DNA of 64,000 bases from Carnegiea gigantea (GCA_029747015.1 JAKOGI010000001.1:4021001-4085000); one strand, 5' to 3'. Shown: positions 36,601 through 51,560, numbered from the stretch's first letter. A program made the numbers and translations. The notes: generated from the letters alone by a model not told the origin.

Positions 36601-37115
36601 GCATAATTAGGAAAACCCTAAATTAGACCTCATCGGACATGAAGGGGGCGACGGCGGGGTCAAAGGCGGCGAGGACGGCGGAGGCGGTAGCGGGACCGAC
36701 CCCCTTGAGGACTGTAAGCTCCGAAACGGCCTTCGAAACGTCGGGAAGAGAAAGAAACGCCTTCTGGGAAGCCGACTTCACCAACGCCTCATCTAGGGAC
36801 GACACAAACCCTAGCAGCCGCGGCCTGTGTGGCAATTCCGTGAATAACCACTCAAATCACGGCTAAAAATCGAAGAATACGAGAGAGAAAGACTCACCTG
36901 TACTTGCCACGAGTGAGCTTCCATTGCATGAGGGAGTGGAGCTCGGATTTGGTGAGGTAAGGTTCAGGGAGGCGGGCGTGAAGGCGAGAGGGGAGTTCAG
37001 TGCGGTAGAATTCGTCGAGAGAAGGTAGATTGGGCTTGCCTAGAGACAGAATGCGGGACGAGTAGGAAGATAGAGCTTCTTTCCAGACGTTAATGTCCGA
37101 GCAGTTGAACTCCAT
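32709..37115 (-). CDS. conserved helix-hairpin-helix protein of unknown function
   Basis: Four minus-strand exons (37115-36898, 36834 corrected to 36824-36629, 36509-36423, 32861-32709) join in frame to 217 residues. The second exon begins at 36824. Residues 109-126 read LTVLKGVGPATASAVLAA, a clear helix-hairpin-helix (G114-V-G116) of the sort used for sequence-independent DNA contact in glycosylases and nucleases. The preceding part (SLMQWKLTRGKYRPRLLGFV) and the following FMSDE...YSLKQYLQLA helices look like a compact helical domain. No catalytic Lys/Asp pair typical of HhH-GPD glycosylases is evident. The tail from residue 168 includes an acidic stretch and ends in a basic KISCKRKRCC that could be a nuclear signal. 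I recognise it as a conserved plant protein but know no established function. Intron 3 is unusually long (32862-36422). Confidence 0.8.
33036..33487. repeat. tandem duplication of a 226-bp unit
   Basis: Two adjacent copies, 33036-33261 and 33262-33487, both starting CAGAAAATTCAAAGATTGAC and both containing GTCAGTGACCCCTTCTTTCT. They differ at scattered positions, so the duplication is not recent. It lies in intron 3 of the helix-hairpin-helix gene. Confidence 0.9.
33577..33626. repeat. (AC)n microsatellite
   Basis: About 25 uninterrupted AC units, followed by CCCCCA and CCCA units to about 33650. Lies in intron 3 of the helix-hairpin-helix gene. Confidence 0.95.
34590..35230 (+). pseudogene. 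LINE reverse transcriptase remnant (carboxyl part)
   Basis: Frame-broken relic of the 3' part of a LINE (non-LTR) pol gene, inserted in intron 3 of the helix-hairpin-helix gene in the antisense direction. Pieces can be read in shifting frames: SNGVRLSRAKTGHLGC near 34625-34680, then LYRIAIGPAILYGAG near 34888-34935. Next come MRMLHYMCGY-like and GDKMCKL...HR-like pieces around 34980-35110, and a GRSYLDI-like end. These follow the order of the conserved LINE carboxyl region. Several stops and frameshifts make it inactive. Confidence 0.65.
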
Positions 37116-39300
37116 TGTTGCTGCTTCCAGATGCTAATTGTGGCGCTTTTGAAGTTTTTTCCCCAAATTTTTGCAGGAAGATTACCACCGGGCCTGGGCT
37201 TTAGATTAGCTATTTGGGCTCACTGATATGGGATGATAAGACGAATGTGACTCGAGCCTTTTGGTTGATGGACTTTTGGATGGAAAACAAAACAAGAAAA
37301 GTTGTGGAATGGGCCTATGATTTTGCATTGACCGTAGATTTCAATCTTCTTCTTTTTTTTTTGGGGGGGGGGGGGTTGTGCTGTAGGGTAATAAAAAAAA
37401 GGTTGCTAGGTTGGATGGCTCGTTATTTTAGCCTTTAAGAGCATTCCAAGTCTGATTTTCATAATTTGAAACTTCATGCTGCCACATCAACAAAAATTTC
37501 ACTTGTTGAAACTTGCATTCCTTCACTTCTCTGACCCATGAATCTCTAATTTGAATTATTCAATATATTATTTATTATGAACCCATCCCATAACATACAA
37601 TCTTTAAATCACAAATATAAATAGTAGCATATAGCCATGTACGTACGATGCGATAATAATAACAACTTTTAATGTGGGTCCCGTTTTTTCGTGGGGTCTG
37701 AATAGATCAAGATGTAGACAACCTTACTTCCTACATATATTAATGGTAACAGAGAGATCGATTCCAAAAGACTCACAAAAAAAATTTTCAAAAATTATAT
37801 GAGTTTCAAAAATGAGCTAATTAATAAGATCAAAGATCATGTACGCAGGATGCATGTGCCACAAAACTAAATGCAGACGTTACATGACTACGTGGTAGTA
37901 CTGGGCCAAAAATGTGACTACGTAGCAGTGGACGTGACCAAAAATCTAACCGATGAGTGCATGGTGTGATTTGTGATCGAGACCAGCTTCCACGCTTTCC
38001 TCGTGGGCAGGCAAGGATATCGCAATTTAGAGTCAATGGGTAAACGTGGAGGGGGGATTAAAAAAACGAGTCCATTGATGAGGAGCATGTATGATTTTCA
38101 GACTCTTTAAAAGCTCCCATTGTTGACCCATCATTTTTCTGCCATATATTGCTTTATTGAGCTTAAATTACGTACCTGTATTAAAATTGTGGTTGAAGTT
38201 CTTATTTGACATTAAGATCCCTAAATGTCATTGTTAGAAATGTCATACCATACTATCCTGTACCGACCGAAGCGTTCTGTACTGACCAAGAAATGGTATA
38301 AGTTACTTTCCAGGTGTTATACTGGTCAAATATCGATCAATACCGCTCTATACTGCCAAAAAATCAGACGCTACATGTATTTTCAGTCAAATACTGCTCG
38401 ATGCACTAAAATATCAGTTTTTTCTACTTTTTTTGTATTTTTTGGAAATTCAAAATGGTACGAGCCCGATACACCGATACATAAATCCGATATTTCTCAT
38501 TTCAGTAAAAAAATGGTACGAAGACCAATACGATACTTATAACTTTGCTAAATATATGTTGATATTCTTGTTTCCAACAATCAATAAATTAACTATTCCT
38601 CAAAAATGAGGAGTAATAATCAGCTTAGCATCTTATCGAAGATTTTTTTTTGGGGGGGAATAATTAGTATATACCTTCACCTTTTAATGCTACTAACAAC
38701 TTGAATTTCACTTAATGCAGTGTTTGTTTCCTTTTATTGGTGTCCCCCCCCCCCCCAAAAAAAAAAAAAAAAGAAAGAGTTTGTGTCATTACTATCATAT
38801 GTCACCTACTTGATTTTCTTCTATTTTTTGTCAAAAGGTCTTATCATAGCGGAGTTTTTGCTTTAAAAAAAAAAAAGATCAATGTTTTATTGACGTTGAT
38901 CACTCGAAGATGTGGTGCATCTCACAACAAACATGTCTTTTCACAGAGAAACGATTTCTTAAGCAAGCTAGTTTTTATGTGCCTCCATTTTTATTCTAAG
39001 AAACTCATTACATGTATGCTCCAAGTCATACTTGAAATATTATATAATCCCAGAAGAAAAAGGAAAATGACTCTAGGATAGCTTGTTTCAAACTTCAAAT
39101 CAGTATATTTGACAACCCTTTATCATCAGATTTACTTGCAAACACCATAGTTATTAGTTAATGACTGTACGTAATCTTCCAAGCACTAAAAAAAATAATG
39201 TAATCTTCCTCGAATGAACTTGTTAATTCCATCCCCAGCGTCGCTGATAAAGACAAAACCTAGGCATAAAAATTTGAAAGGATGGAATTACAACTTAATG
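37116..39300. other. promoter side of the helix-hairpin-helix gene and intergenic DNA
   Basis: The leader and promoter of the minus-strand gene lie at the left. Homopolymer junctions lie at 37353-37375 (T10G13), 38643-38658 (T9G7) and 38744-38772 (C13A16). The stretch 38225-38542 is full of GTACCGA/ATACCG-like words and looks like an old repeat, but no ends were found. No gene is supported. Confidence 0.5.
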
Positions 39301-39660
39301 TGTCTTGTTACAAGACACTTTTAAACGTCTTGTCTGAACTCAAATTAATGATGCTTCGTCATTTAAAATGACCAAATTTTTGATAATTACAGCTTATTAT
39401 GAGTCGTAAAGCTTTAATATTCGTCGACTATGCCAACAAATACAAACTGATACTCTAACCGGATCAACCTCATCTGCGAAGGCATATTATATGTGCAATT
39501 TTGTAAATGTGAAAATTATATATAAAAAATAATTTTATATAATTTATAAGTTTTGACATCCTTCTACTATTCAATCATAGCATTCTTTTCTAATTTAATA
39601 TGTGATAATATACATTTTAAGTAAAAACAAGACACTTTTTAAGTGTCTTGTAACAAGACA
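39301..39660. mobile_element. MITE with palindromic TGTCTTGTTACAAGACA ends
   Basis: The left end starts TGTCTTGTTACAAGACACTT, and the right end is its inverse (AAGTGTCTTGTAACAAGACA). This gives inverted ends of about 36 bp around an AT-rich core; total length is 360 bp. Each end is itself a palindrome (GTCTTGT/ACAAGAC). No target duplication was resolved, so the superfamily is unknown. Confidence 0.6.
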
Positions 39661-40972
39661 TTTATCATTTTGCAATTTGAAATAGGCATACGGAGTACCC
39701 TCGAGGAGAGCATGGGGTTTTTGAACGTACATAAGGTTTTCCATACGTTTCAATTAAGGATTAGAACAATATTATTTCTATCGATCCTAGAGGTAATTAA
39801 TAGATCTGGAGATGAGTTTTTCATATAAATTATTTGATTTTTAAATATTCACTGGCCTGTATTGATTCTTCACCATATGCTATTAACTTGACCAGGCTCA
39901 TTTTCGTATGAAACTTTCATGTTCTTTCCCTTGTTTTCTCATATTTTATTTTTGGGGTATTGATCATCCGTTGGTTATAATTGCCCTACTGTCAATCATA
40001 TGAGGTAAAGCTATTCCTAACACATGTATTTTTTAGGTATAGACTCCAATTTGAGAACTAACTTAAATACAATAAATCAAAATAAGCATGCCGCATTGAA
40101 GGAGGTAGGGATGAGTTTTGGCGGATTAATAATTTAATGATTTTATGTTCCATATAAGTTTGAATTATGAATGAATTCAATTCAATAAACCATGTTCTAA
40201 ATGTGACATTATAAGATCGAATTTAAAGTATGTTATCTTATCTGCGTGACAAATGGATAGTATTATGCTTAGTTTATTAGTGCTTATGAGAAATAGAACT
40301 TCATTCAAATTCGTTAGTATTAGGAACTTTTGACGTGTAACTGTTGTTTTTTTAATGCATAAAAAAGTAATTTTTATGTTTGGGTGAGGAAAGCTCTTCA
40401 ACATAAAATGTTTGTCTAACTACTCTTGTGAGTCGACTGTGCAAGATCATCTGATTAGGTATATACTTTATATAAACCGCCTTATTTGAAAAGGAAAAAA
40501 AGGCAAAGCAATATTAGTCTATCCAATGAATCTTTTTCTTTTAAAAAAAGCAAAATGAAAATAAATGTAGTTCACTTGCGTGTAAGGAAGTTAAAAGTCC
40601 CTCTTTCCTAAGTAATAGATAGAAAGGTTAAAATTCACTAATTTGGAGATGTCAAGTCATTCCTAGTTCCGTATTTCACTCATGCAAATCATTAGCTACA
40701 TTCGTGGTTGTAGACTACCAAAAATAATCTCTCTTTTTTACTAATTTTTGAAAACTTATCTCTCTTTTCCTACTCCCTTTCTTTTTCAAAAATAAATATT
40801 CTATAATTCAAATTTTGCTATCTCAAAGGATGTGTAAATTTGGGTGTTATGCAAGTGTGGCTCCACATATATGATGTGAACGGCATCACAGACCCTAGCA
40901 AGATCTACAATTGAATTGATGCTGATTTTCGTAATACTTTAGTACATATTTTTTGGGTGAACGAATGAGGAC
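39661..40972. other. AT-rich intergenic DNA
   Basis: No gene, RNA or clear repeat boundary recognised. Confidence 0.5.
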
Positions 40973-42054
40973 TTTGGCTCTTCTCTTTTCGTAGGTAATG
41001 AGAGTGGGTGAAAGATTAAAGTGGATTGAGATTGTTGAGGTGGATTAAAGTTGGTATTTTTTTGAGGTGGGTTGAAGTAGGTTGAAGTTGATTGAAGTGG
41101 GTTGAAATTGGTATATTTTTTTTGTGATGGGTTGAAGTGGGTTAAAATAATGAGAATGTAATTATGTGTGATAATTTATGAATTTCCACCATTTTCAAAT
41201 CATGCTACTTTGTAAAAATAATTAAATCTTACATGACACTTTATAAATTATTAAATTTATGAAGATGTGGGTTGAACTTAGTTGAAGTGGGTTGAGGTCG
41301 GTTGAAGTGGGTTGAAATGGATTGAGATTGATATTTTTTTAAGAAAATTTACCTAATAGTGTTCTCAAATTAACACTTTTCACTTTGGTATTTTTACTTA
41401 GAGGTGTTATTTTGGTCTGGAACACCTTTGAGGGGGACATTGCTTGTCTGCCCACAAAGACTAAAGTGTCCTTAATGAACTCTTCATAATATGAGGGAAA
41501 AGTCAGCTGAAGAAAGAGTTGGGGCTTGATAGCTTGCAAAAGAAGAGTCCCATAAAGAAGATTCACCTCATTTTCTGAGTTTCTACAAGTCATTAATGGC
41601 GGATGAAGAGGTGGGTGTGGATGAGTTGTAAACTGAATGTACGGAAGAGAGCTTGTGTTGGTGTATGAAAAATGTTATTTTTCTGAAGGATCGAAAGAGA
41701 GTGAAGGGGTTGAGGCAGGCGAGCACTGTGCATATTGTATGGGTGGTGAGCTGTGTAATACTTCTTGCTTGCATTGTACATAGGTAAGTGAGTTAATTAG
41801 TTGTGCAACTTGTGTGTGTCAATTTCAACTTCGAAGTGGGGATGTGAAGATTTGGGGAGATTATACTGTTTTTGTACTGTGGATGAAGGACTAGGGTTTG
41901 GGTGTTGAGGTTGGAGAGGAGGGGTTAGTGTACTTGTGGGTAGTTAGGGCTTGGATTAAGTTGATATATGCAATTGTTCTGTACTTATGTTGTTGAATGT
42001 ATGATGCATGTGATCTGACAGTACTTGTTTGGTACGCATGTGCTCCTCTGTGCT

Positions 42055-42427
42055 GATTATCCTGGCTATGTCTCTTGAATAACCAGGGATAAAAATTACA
42101 CTAGGGGTAGTTTAGTTCGGCTGTTGATGTGAAATGATTAAGTGGTTAACCAGTAAATGCGTAATGAATAACCCACAAAGTAAGAGTGGTTAACCCGATA
42201 ATACGTATTGACTAACTCGGGTAAATCGCTGGAGAACTTGTGGATGAACATGTTTGGAGTGATGGTCTATTCTAATAGATGTGTAGATACTTGTAATTGA
42301 TGTGGACAGTTGTAGTTAAGTGGGTGACGATGTTAATATCTTCATTTATATTAGGTAAACCCGTATATGCGTACTGAATAACCAAGGATGTAGTAGTGGT
42401 TAACCCGGCTATATGTGCTAAATAACT
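42055..42427 (-). repeat. five palindromic modules of about 30 bp, left arm
   Basis: Modules lie at 42055-42084, 42144-42173, 42188-42218, 42354-42383 and 42398-42427. Each starts with a GGTTA-like word and ends with a TAACC-like word, with an ATGCGTA/ATACGTA-like centre, for example GGTAAACCCGTATATGCGTA at 42354. Two pairs have starts 44 bp apart. The right arm carries the same set inverted. Confidence 0.8.
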
Positions 42428-43847
42428 TGGGTTACCTGTTGGACAGATAATAATAGATAACAAATTCTTCATAAGACATACCTAGGAAAGACAGTATCAT
42501 GTGCTAATTTCAATGGTGACTTGAGTTTGATAATTTGTTGTAACCCGTGTTAATGTTGTATGTAAAATTGTCATGAGATATATTAGAGTTTAAAAGTAGT
42601 ACATATCTAATGTGTGGAGTTGGTGCTGACAAGCATGTGTGTATTTGCAGGTGATTGATAGTATACACCACAATGGAATGACAAAATACTATTAGAAGAC
42701 CCATCCCACCAAACATGTGTGGAATTACTGCTGAAAAAAAGCCCGGGTTATTGGTGGGAGATTTCCGTAAAACAATCCAACCATCCCACCAAACACCTGT
42801 GAACTAATAGGATGGGGAACTCACGTGACGGTAAATGGAAATCATGGTGTATTGATAATGATCATAACAATGAATGGACTCAAGCCAGAAGTCAATTTCC
42901 CTTCCAAGCAACCACATAAAGACGTGCTCATGTAAAATGAAAGTGTGACATTAGGTGCAGGTATAATTTGATCAGTTGTTACGTTATGCGGAAAAAACAA
43001 AATTATTCATCATTTACGATCAACTAGGGTGAATGGCATTTGTAAAGCAGTTGCAACTGATTAAACGTACTACACATACATGGACCTACTATACCGTACT
43101 AATTATAGTGTTTACGGTATGAATCATTACTAGTTCTCACTATGTCAAGGTAGTACGTTAAATTAGAAGTTAATTACAAAAGCACCGAGGTTGGTGGGGG
43201 GTGGGCGAAGGTAGGTGATATTGTTTATAAATTTACCCCTGCATAAGGTCTCATTTCTCTCATTGCAATACCCACACCGAAGACCCACACAATTTATGCA
43301 ATCATTTAAAATATTATCTCAACTTTACTATGCCTAGCACTGGTTGTTCTGAACAATCTGTAACCAGCCCTTGGGTGGGTTCAAGGGTTCACTTATGCCC
43401 CCTGGACAACATCTCCCTCCAAACTTTCATAGAATTCTCTCTGCGGTTGTGGGATGATTTCAATCCAGATGAGCGGAAGAAGTTACAGAACCTTCAGTGT
43501 TTGTTGCCCTGTACAGTACCATGTGCTAGTGTCAGTGGTGAATTGATTTCAATCCAGATGATCTCCTTGCCATAACCCCCTGCTCCAACGGTATTTTGTC
43601 CTTACATTATGATTTACACTAATAATCGCCTGCAAATGCACAAATGCTTGTCGGCACCAATTCCACACAATTAATATATATACCTTCACATCCTAACATA
43701 TCTAATTATAACTTGTCATACAACGCTAACATGGGTTATAACACATATCAAACTCAATTCAGCATTGACACTAGCACATGGTACTGTATTCCCCAAGTTT
43801 CTTCTTATATAGTTCATTATTCTGTTACCTACCAAACAGGTAACCCA

Positions 43848-44221
43848 GATTATTCAGCACATATAGTCGGGTTAACCACTACTACATCCCCAGTTATTCA
43901 GTACGCATATACGGGTTTACCCAATATAAATGAAGATATTAACACCGTCACCCACTTAACTACAGCTGTCCACATCAATCACAAGCATTCTACACATCTA
44001 TTAGAATAGACCATCACTCCAAACATGTTCATCCACAACTTCTCTAGCGGTTTATCCGGATTAGTCAATACGTATTATCGGGTTAACCACTCTTACTTTG
44101 TAGGTTATTCATTATGCATTTACGGGTTAACGACTTAATCATTTCACATCAACAACCGCACTAAACTACCCATAGTGTAATATTTATCCCAGGTTATTCA
44201 AGAGACATATCCGGGATAACC
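43848..44221 (+). repeat. five palindromic modules of about 30 bp, right arm
   Basis: Modules lie at 43848-43877, 43892-43921, 44058-44088, 44103-44132 and 44192-44221. The shared plan is GGTTATTCAG, then a TACGCATATA-like centre, then CGGGTTAACC. Pairs have starts 44 and 45 bp apart. The modules give short protein-like frames by chance, but the repeat unit is clearly at DNA level. Confidence 0.8.
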
Positions 44222-45023
44222 AGCACAGAGGAGCACATGCGTACCAAATAAGTACTGTCGGATCACATGCATCATATATTCAGCACCATAAGCACACAAC
44301 AATTGGATATATTAATTTAATCCGAGCCCTAACAACCCACAAGTACACTAACCCCACATCTCTAACCTTAACACCCAAACTCTAACCCTTCATCCACAGT
44401 ACAGAAATAGTACACTCCTCCCAAATCTCCACATCCCCAATTCGAAGTTGAAATTGACACACATAAGTTATACAACTAGTTAACTCACTTACCTGTGTAT
44501 AATACAAACAATAAGTATTTTACAGCTCACCACTCACACAATATGCACAGTGCTCGCCTGCCTCAACCCCTTCACTCTCCTTCGATCCTTCACAAAAATA
44601 ACATCTTTCATACACGCACACAAGCTCTGTTCCCCATATTCGGTTTACAACCCATCCACACCCACCTCTTCATCCGCCATTAATGACTTGTAGAAGCTCA
44701 GAAAATGGGTTGAGTCTTCTTTATGAGACTCTTCTTTTGCAAGCTATCAAGCTCCAACTCTATCTTCAACTGACTTTCCCCACATATTATAAAGAGTTCA
44801 TTAAGGGCACTTTAGTCTTTACGGACAGACAAGCAATGTTCTCCTCAAAAGATGTTCCAAACCAAGATAATATCTCTAAGTAAGAACAACAACAAAGTGA
44901 AAAGTGTTAATTTGAACAACACTATTAGATAAATTTTCCTTGTTGGTTGAAGTGAGTTTAAGTATGTTGAAATAGGTTGAGATTGGTAAATCTAAAATGA
45001 CCTACGAAAAGAACAGGGCCTTT

Positions 45024-45859
45024 ATCATATATTTTTTGCTGATTTGAAGTATGTTGAATTTACAAATCATTATAAATTTATAAAGTTAAAATATTCTTTT
45101 TGCTTGATAATAGCAAGATTCTTACTCTTAAGAATTCATTTTCATGAAATAGTCATGTATATAACAAATTATCAAAGCCCAATGCTTAAAAAAAAGGGGG
45201 TAAAACTAATTTCATAACTCCATTATGATTCAACTATAGTTCCATACTTGATAAAATTTGTAAACTCAAGTACCCAAAATCTAAGATTTGGATAAACTTT
45301 GCAATAAAACACGAAGTCGGTTATATACAAAATGCTGATATAAATGAAGGTCAATCTAAAAAAAGGTATACTTTACTACTTTAGTGTGATATTGTATATA
45401 CATAAGATCTTCATAATATAGTCTTATGAGAATATTTTGTTTTTAAATCAACAGATAATTTGCTCTTTTATCACACTGAATGAACTCTTTTTTTGATCTT
45501 TCTTTTTTTAAAGAGATATAAAAAGTCATTTTCGCTTGCACTGACAACTATTAATAATATAGAAAGTAGAGACGTAAATAATAACTTAAACCGTCAAAAG
45601 AATATCCCAATAAAACTTAGCCCACATTTTTACCAATGAAGTATTGGTTTAAATCTCATTGGATATACATGACAGCTTGCCTCTCTTTGAACATCATCTC
45701 CCGACTCTCATGCTGACTCATCGCAGTACCCCATTTAAAGATAGATCCTCTCTTTATTATTATTTTTTTATAATTAAAGATGGGGCCTCTAATTGCCTTA
45801 TTTACCAATTAACCAATGAATACCAACAATACCGTTGATTGGCCCCAGGATTTGAGCAG
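45024..45859. other. AT-rich intergenic DNA
   Basis: Nothing beyond short AT-rich words was recognised. Confidence 0.5.
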
Positions 45860-45862
45860 TTA

Positions 45863-46078
45863 GGGCATACTCTTTTCATAGGTTAATTATAAAATATTAA
45901 TTTTAATCTACTTTAATCTACTTCAATTTATTTTAATTCACTTATATTATTTTAACCAAATTTAATTTATCAAATAAAAAAATTTAACCTACTTCAATCT
46001 ACTTCAATCCACTTTAATTTATCTTAACATATTTTATATTTTTACCGATCTTAATTTATCTACGAAAAGAACAGGTCC
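45863..46078. mobile_element. Tourist/Harbinger-like MITE with TTA duplication
   Basis: 216-bp element with ends GGGCATACTCTTTTCATAGG and, at the right, TACGAAAAGAACAGGTCC. TTA flanks both sides (45860-45862 and 46079-46081). The interior consists of ACTTCAATCTACTTTAATC-like units, the reverse complement of the units in the copy at 17581. It lies about 450 bp upstream of the squalene monooxygenase start. Confidence 0.82.
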
Positions 46079-46266
46079 TTAGCTGTGAGTTTATAAGTAT
46101 TTTTTAATTAATATAATAAGAAAAAGAAAAGCCAGCTGTGGGTTTAGAATTGCCGGCTGATGTTCGTTTGTTTGTTGCGTTGCATGCTTTTCACATCCAA
46201 CCAACGTTTTTTAAAACACAGCAGGAGATCACCCGCTGAGCTGTGATTGCGCAGACGCTATTCCTC

Positions 46267-46272
46267 TATAAA
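46267..46272 (+). promoter_or_regulatory. putative TATA box of the squalene monooxygenase gene
   Basis: TATAAA in the context CCTCTATAAACTG, followed about 25-45 bases later by a CT-rich start-site-like stretch and a leader of about 230 bases without introns. Confidence 0.5.
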
Positions 46273-46534
46273 CTGAACGCCATTTCTGATTTCTCATCTC
46301 TCTCTAAATTATTTCCCCCCACTTTTCTCCTCGTTCCATCTCATCCGTCTTCACCAAATCCCACCGAAATTCGACGTCATTCACAACTCCAAAAATCCCA
46401 TCACTAGAGAGAGGAGCAAAAGCTAGAGAGAGAAACAGGGCCTCCGAGGTGTCGCCGGCGAAGGGTTCCGGCGCCGACGAAGTCATCGTCCTCATTCCGA
46501 CGTCGTACTGGTTCGCTGTCATCTCTGTTCTAGA

Positions 46535-50275
<3,741 letters not shown>

Positions 50276-50953
50276 CCATCTTAGCTGGTCTATATAAGCT
50301 GAGAATTAGGGAACTCTGCAGTGGAACACACTCATTAATAATGGTATCTGCATCATCTTCCCCTTGTCATAACTCTAAAATATGTTTCTGTGGAACACAC
50401 TCATCTAAAATGTGAAATACCAGACGAAATTGTAGGGCAGAGGTTTCTTATGAAAGTGAAGTGAAGTGCATTGTCTCTTTGAAAGTGTATATATTTTCGC
50501 AAATATGTATCTGTTTTGGGTAGAAGACTTTTCAATTGTCCTTTTGCATTTGTTTGATTAGTCGATTGGAAGTGTTGAATGTTCAAATACTCTTTTCATC
50601 TACTTAGGATTTTATCAAAAGTTGATGATTTGGTGGGAAATGAACAGAGTTTCGCATCACTTATTGATTTGAAATGAATTGAGTTTCACTTCACACACCA
50701 CGAGCATGAGCTCATGGTGATCAATAGTTGAACAGCAAGGAAGATTGAGCATTCTACTTGATAGCTGCAATTTTTTTGATTTTTTTTTTTTTTTTTTTTT
50801 TGTGAATAGGCAACAACACTCGTGAATACTTTGATTCAATGCTGAATTGCTGATGAGAATGTGTTCCCTTTTTTGTCCTAATTGTACTTAATTTTTTTGT
50901 TAATTAGTTACATATGTACGACAATTGGGAACTAAGTTTTGGAGAATGCTTTA
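50276..50953 (+). other. 3' UTR of the squalene monooxygenase gene and flank
   Basis: T-rich 3' flank with a long T-run near 50778-50801. No second gene recognised. Confidence 0.5.
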
Positions 50954-51560
50954 TGTCATAGGCCGAGTTTCCGGAGAGTTCTAGAGCATTCCAGGATGCT
51001 TTGAAACCTTCTGGAATATGCTAGAATGTTCTAGGATCTTGTGGAGTACTCTAGAATCTTCTAGACTATTCTAGAACCGTCCAGAGTGTTTAGAACCTTA
51101 TGGAGTAGTGTAGTTACTTCTAGGTTGTACTAGAATATTTCAGAATACTCTCTAGAATATTCTATATAGTTTTACACTTGTATAATATTTAGGATATTTA
51201 TATAGAATATTCTGGACGTGTAATAATAATTGTAGCCTGTAGGATCATATAGATCATCACTATCTATTGAGGAGGTGGATGTGTATATATACCCCCAAGG
51301 ATACTCATTTGTACATCAAGCCATTGAAAGCAATCCCATGTATCCATACTCTTTCTAAGTTCTCTTTGAGTGTGTATACTTACTTACCTTTTTACAAAGC
51401 CTAAGTCAAGCAACCATCAAAACTTACTAACAAACTAAGGGAGGTTTCAAGTGAGAGTTTGTTAGCCCCATATGGGTTAGAGTTTGTGTGAATTATTAAG
51501 CCGAAACATTTGGGAGAACCCATGAAAGTAGGTGGTCAAGGACCAAAGTTCATTATGCAA
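50954..51560 (+). mobile_element. LTR-like segment, possibly a solo copia LTR
   Basis: The layout resembles a copia LTR. A U3-like first part is built of TTCTAGAA-type words. A TATATATAC box follows at about 51282, and then a CATTTGTACATCAAGCC-like leader of the style seen after copia start sites. The second LTR, primer-binding site and target duplication were not found, so both boundaries are tentative. No gag-pol sequence lies nearby. Confidence 0.4.
51009..51212. promoter_or_regulatory. cluster of heat-shock elements
   Basis: Perfect 8-bp HSE cores in the form GAAnnTTC or TTCnnGAA occur at 51009-51016, 51024-51031, 51054-51061, 51069-51076, 51155-51162 and 51205-51212, with several one-mismatch versions between. 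Two of them extend to three alternating units. Spaced HSEs are the binding sites of plant heat-shock factors. Confidence 0.65.

Larger units (their letters stand above)
41341..44940. mobile_element. 3.6-kb foldback element with two long inverted arms
   Basis: The left arm (41341 to about 42690) and right arm (about 43588-44940) are inverted copies of each other. For example, the TCATTAATGGCGGATGAAGA region near 41590 recurs inverted near 44675, and GCACCAATTCCACACA near 43656 recurs inverted near 42620. The ends read AAGAAAATTTACCTAATAG and, at the right, CTATTAGATAAATTTTCCT. The loop of about 0.9 kb (42690-43588) holds no gene I can support, only an 81-codon frame at 43330 that is also partly open in the second copy. 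The AAAATTTA-type ends and long arms recall Mutator-like foldback elements, but no 9-bp duplication was found. No transposase is present, so it must depend on an enzyme made elsewhere. Confidence 0.8.
40976..45020. mobile_element. Harbinger-like MITE split by a foldback element
   Basis: The left end GGCTCTTCTCTTTTCGTAGG pairs with the right end CCTACGAAAAGAACAGGGCC. TTT flanks both sides (40973-40975 and 45021-45023). The MITE sequence itself covers only about 40976-41340 and 44941-45020 and shows the family's GTTGAAGTGGGTTGAA units. The intervening 3.6 kb is a separate foldback element inserted later. MITE units just left and just right of the insertion resemble each other, so a clean target duplication for the inner element cannot be assigned. 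Confidence 0.65.

Noticed and set aside
38225..38542. 105-codon frame rich in GTACCGA words
   Set aside because: Looks like a degenerate repeat; no protein family features and no ends found.
43330..43575. 81-codon frame in the foldback loop, beginning MPSTGCSEQSVTSPW
   Set aside because: The second copy has a similar start and end but an internal deletion and frame change. No known family, so not called as coding.
43644..44009. 121-codon frame in the foldback right arm (also seen in the left arm and second copy)
   Set aside because: The peptide similarity comes from the palindromic DNA modules. The arms are mirrored, and frames are not kept equally across copies, so it is not a gene.
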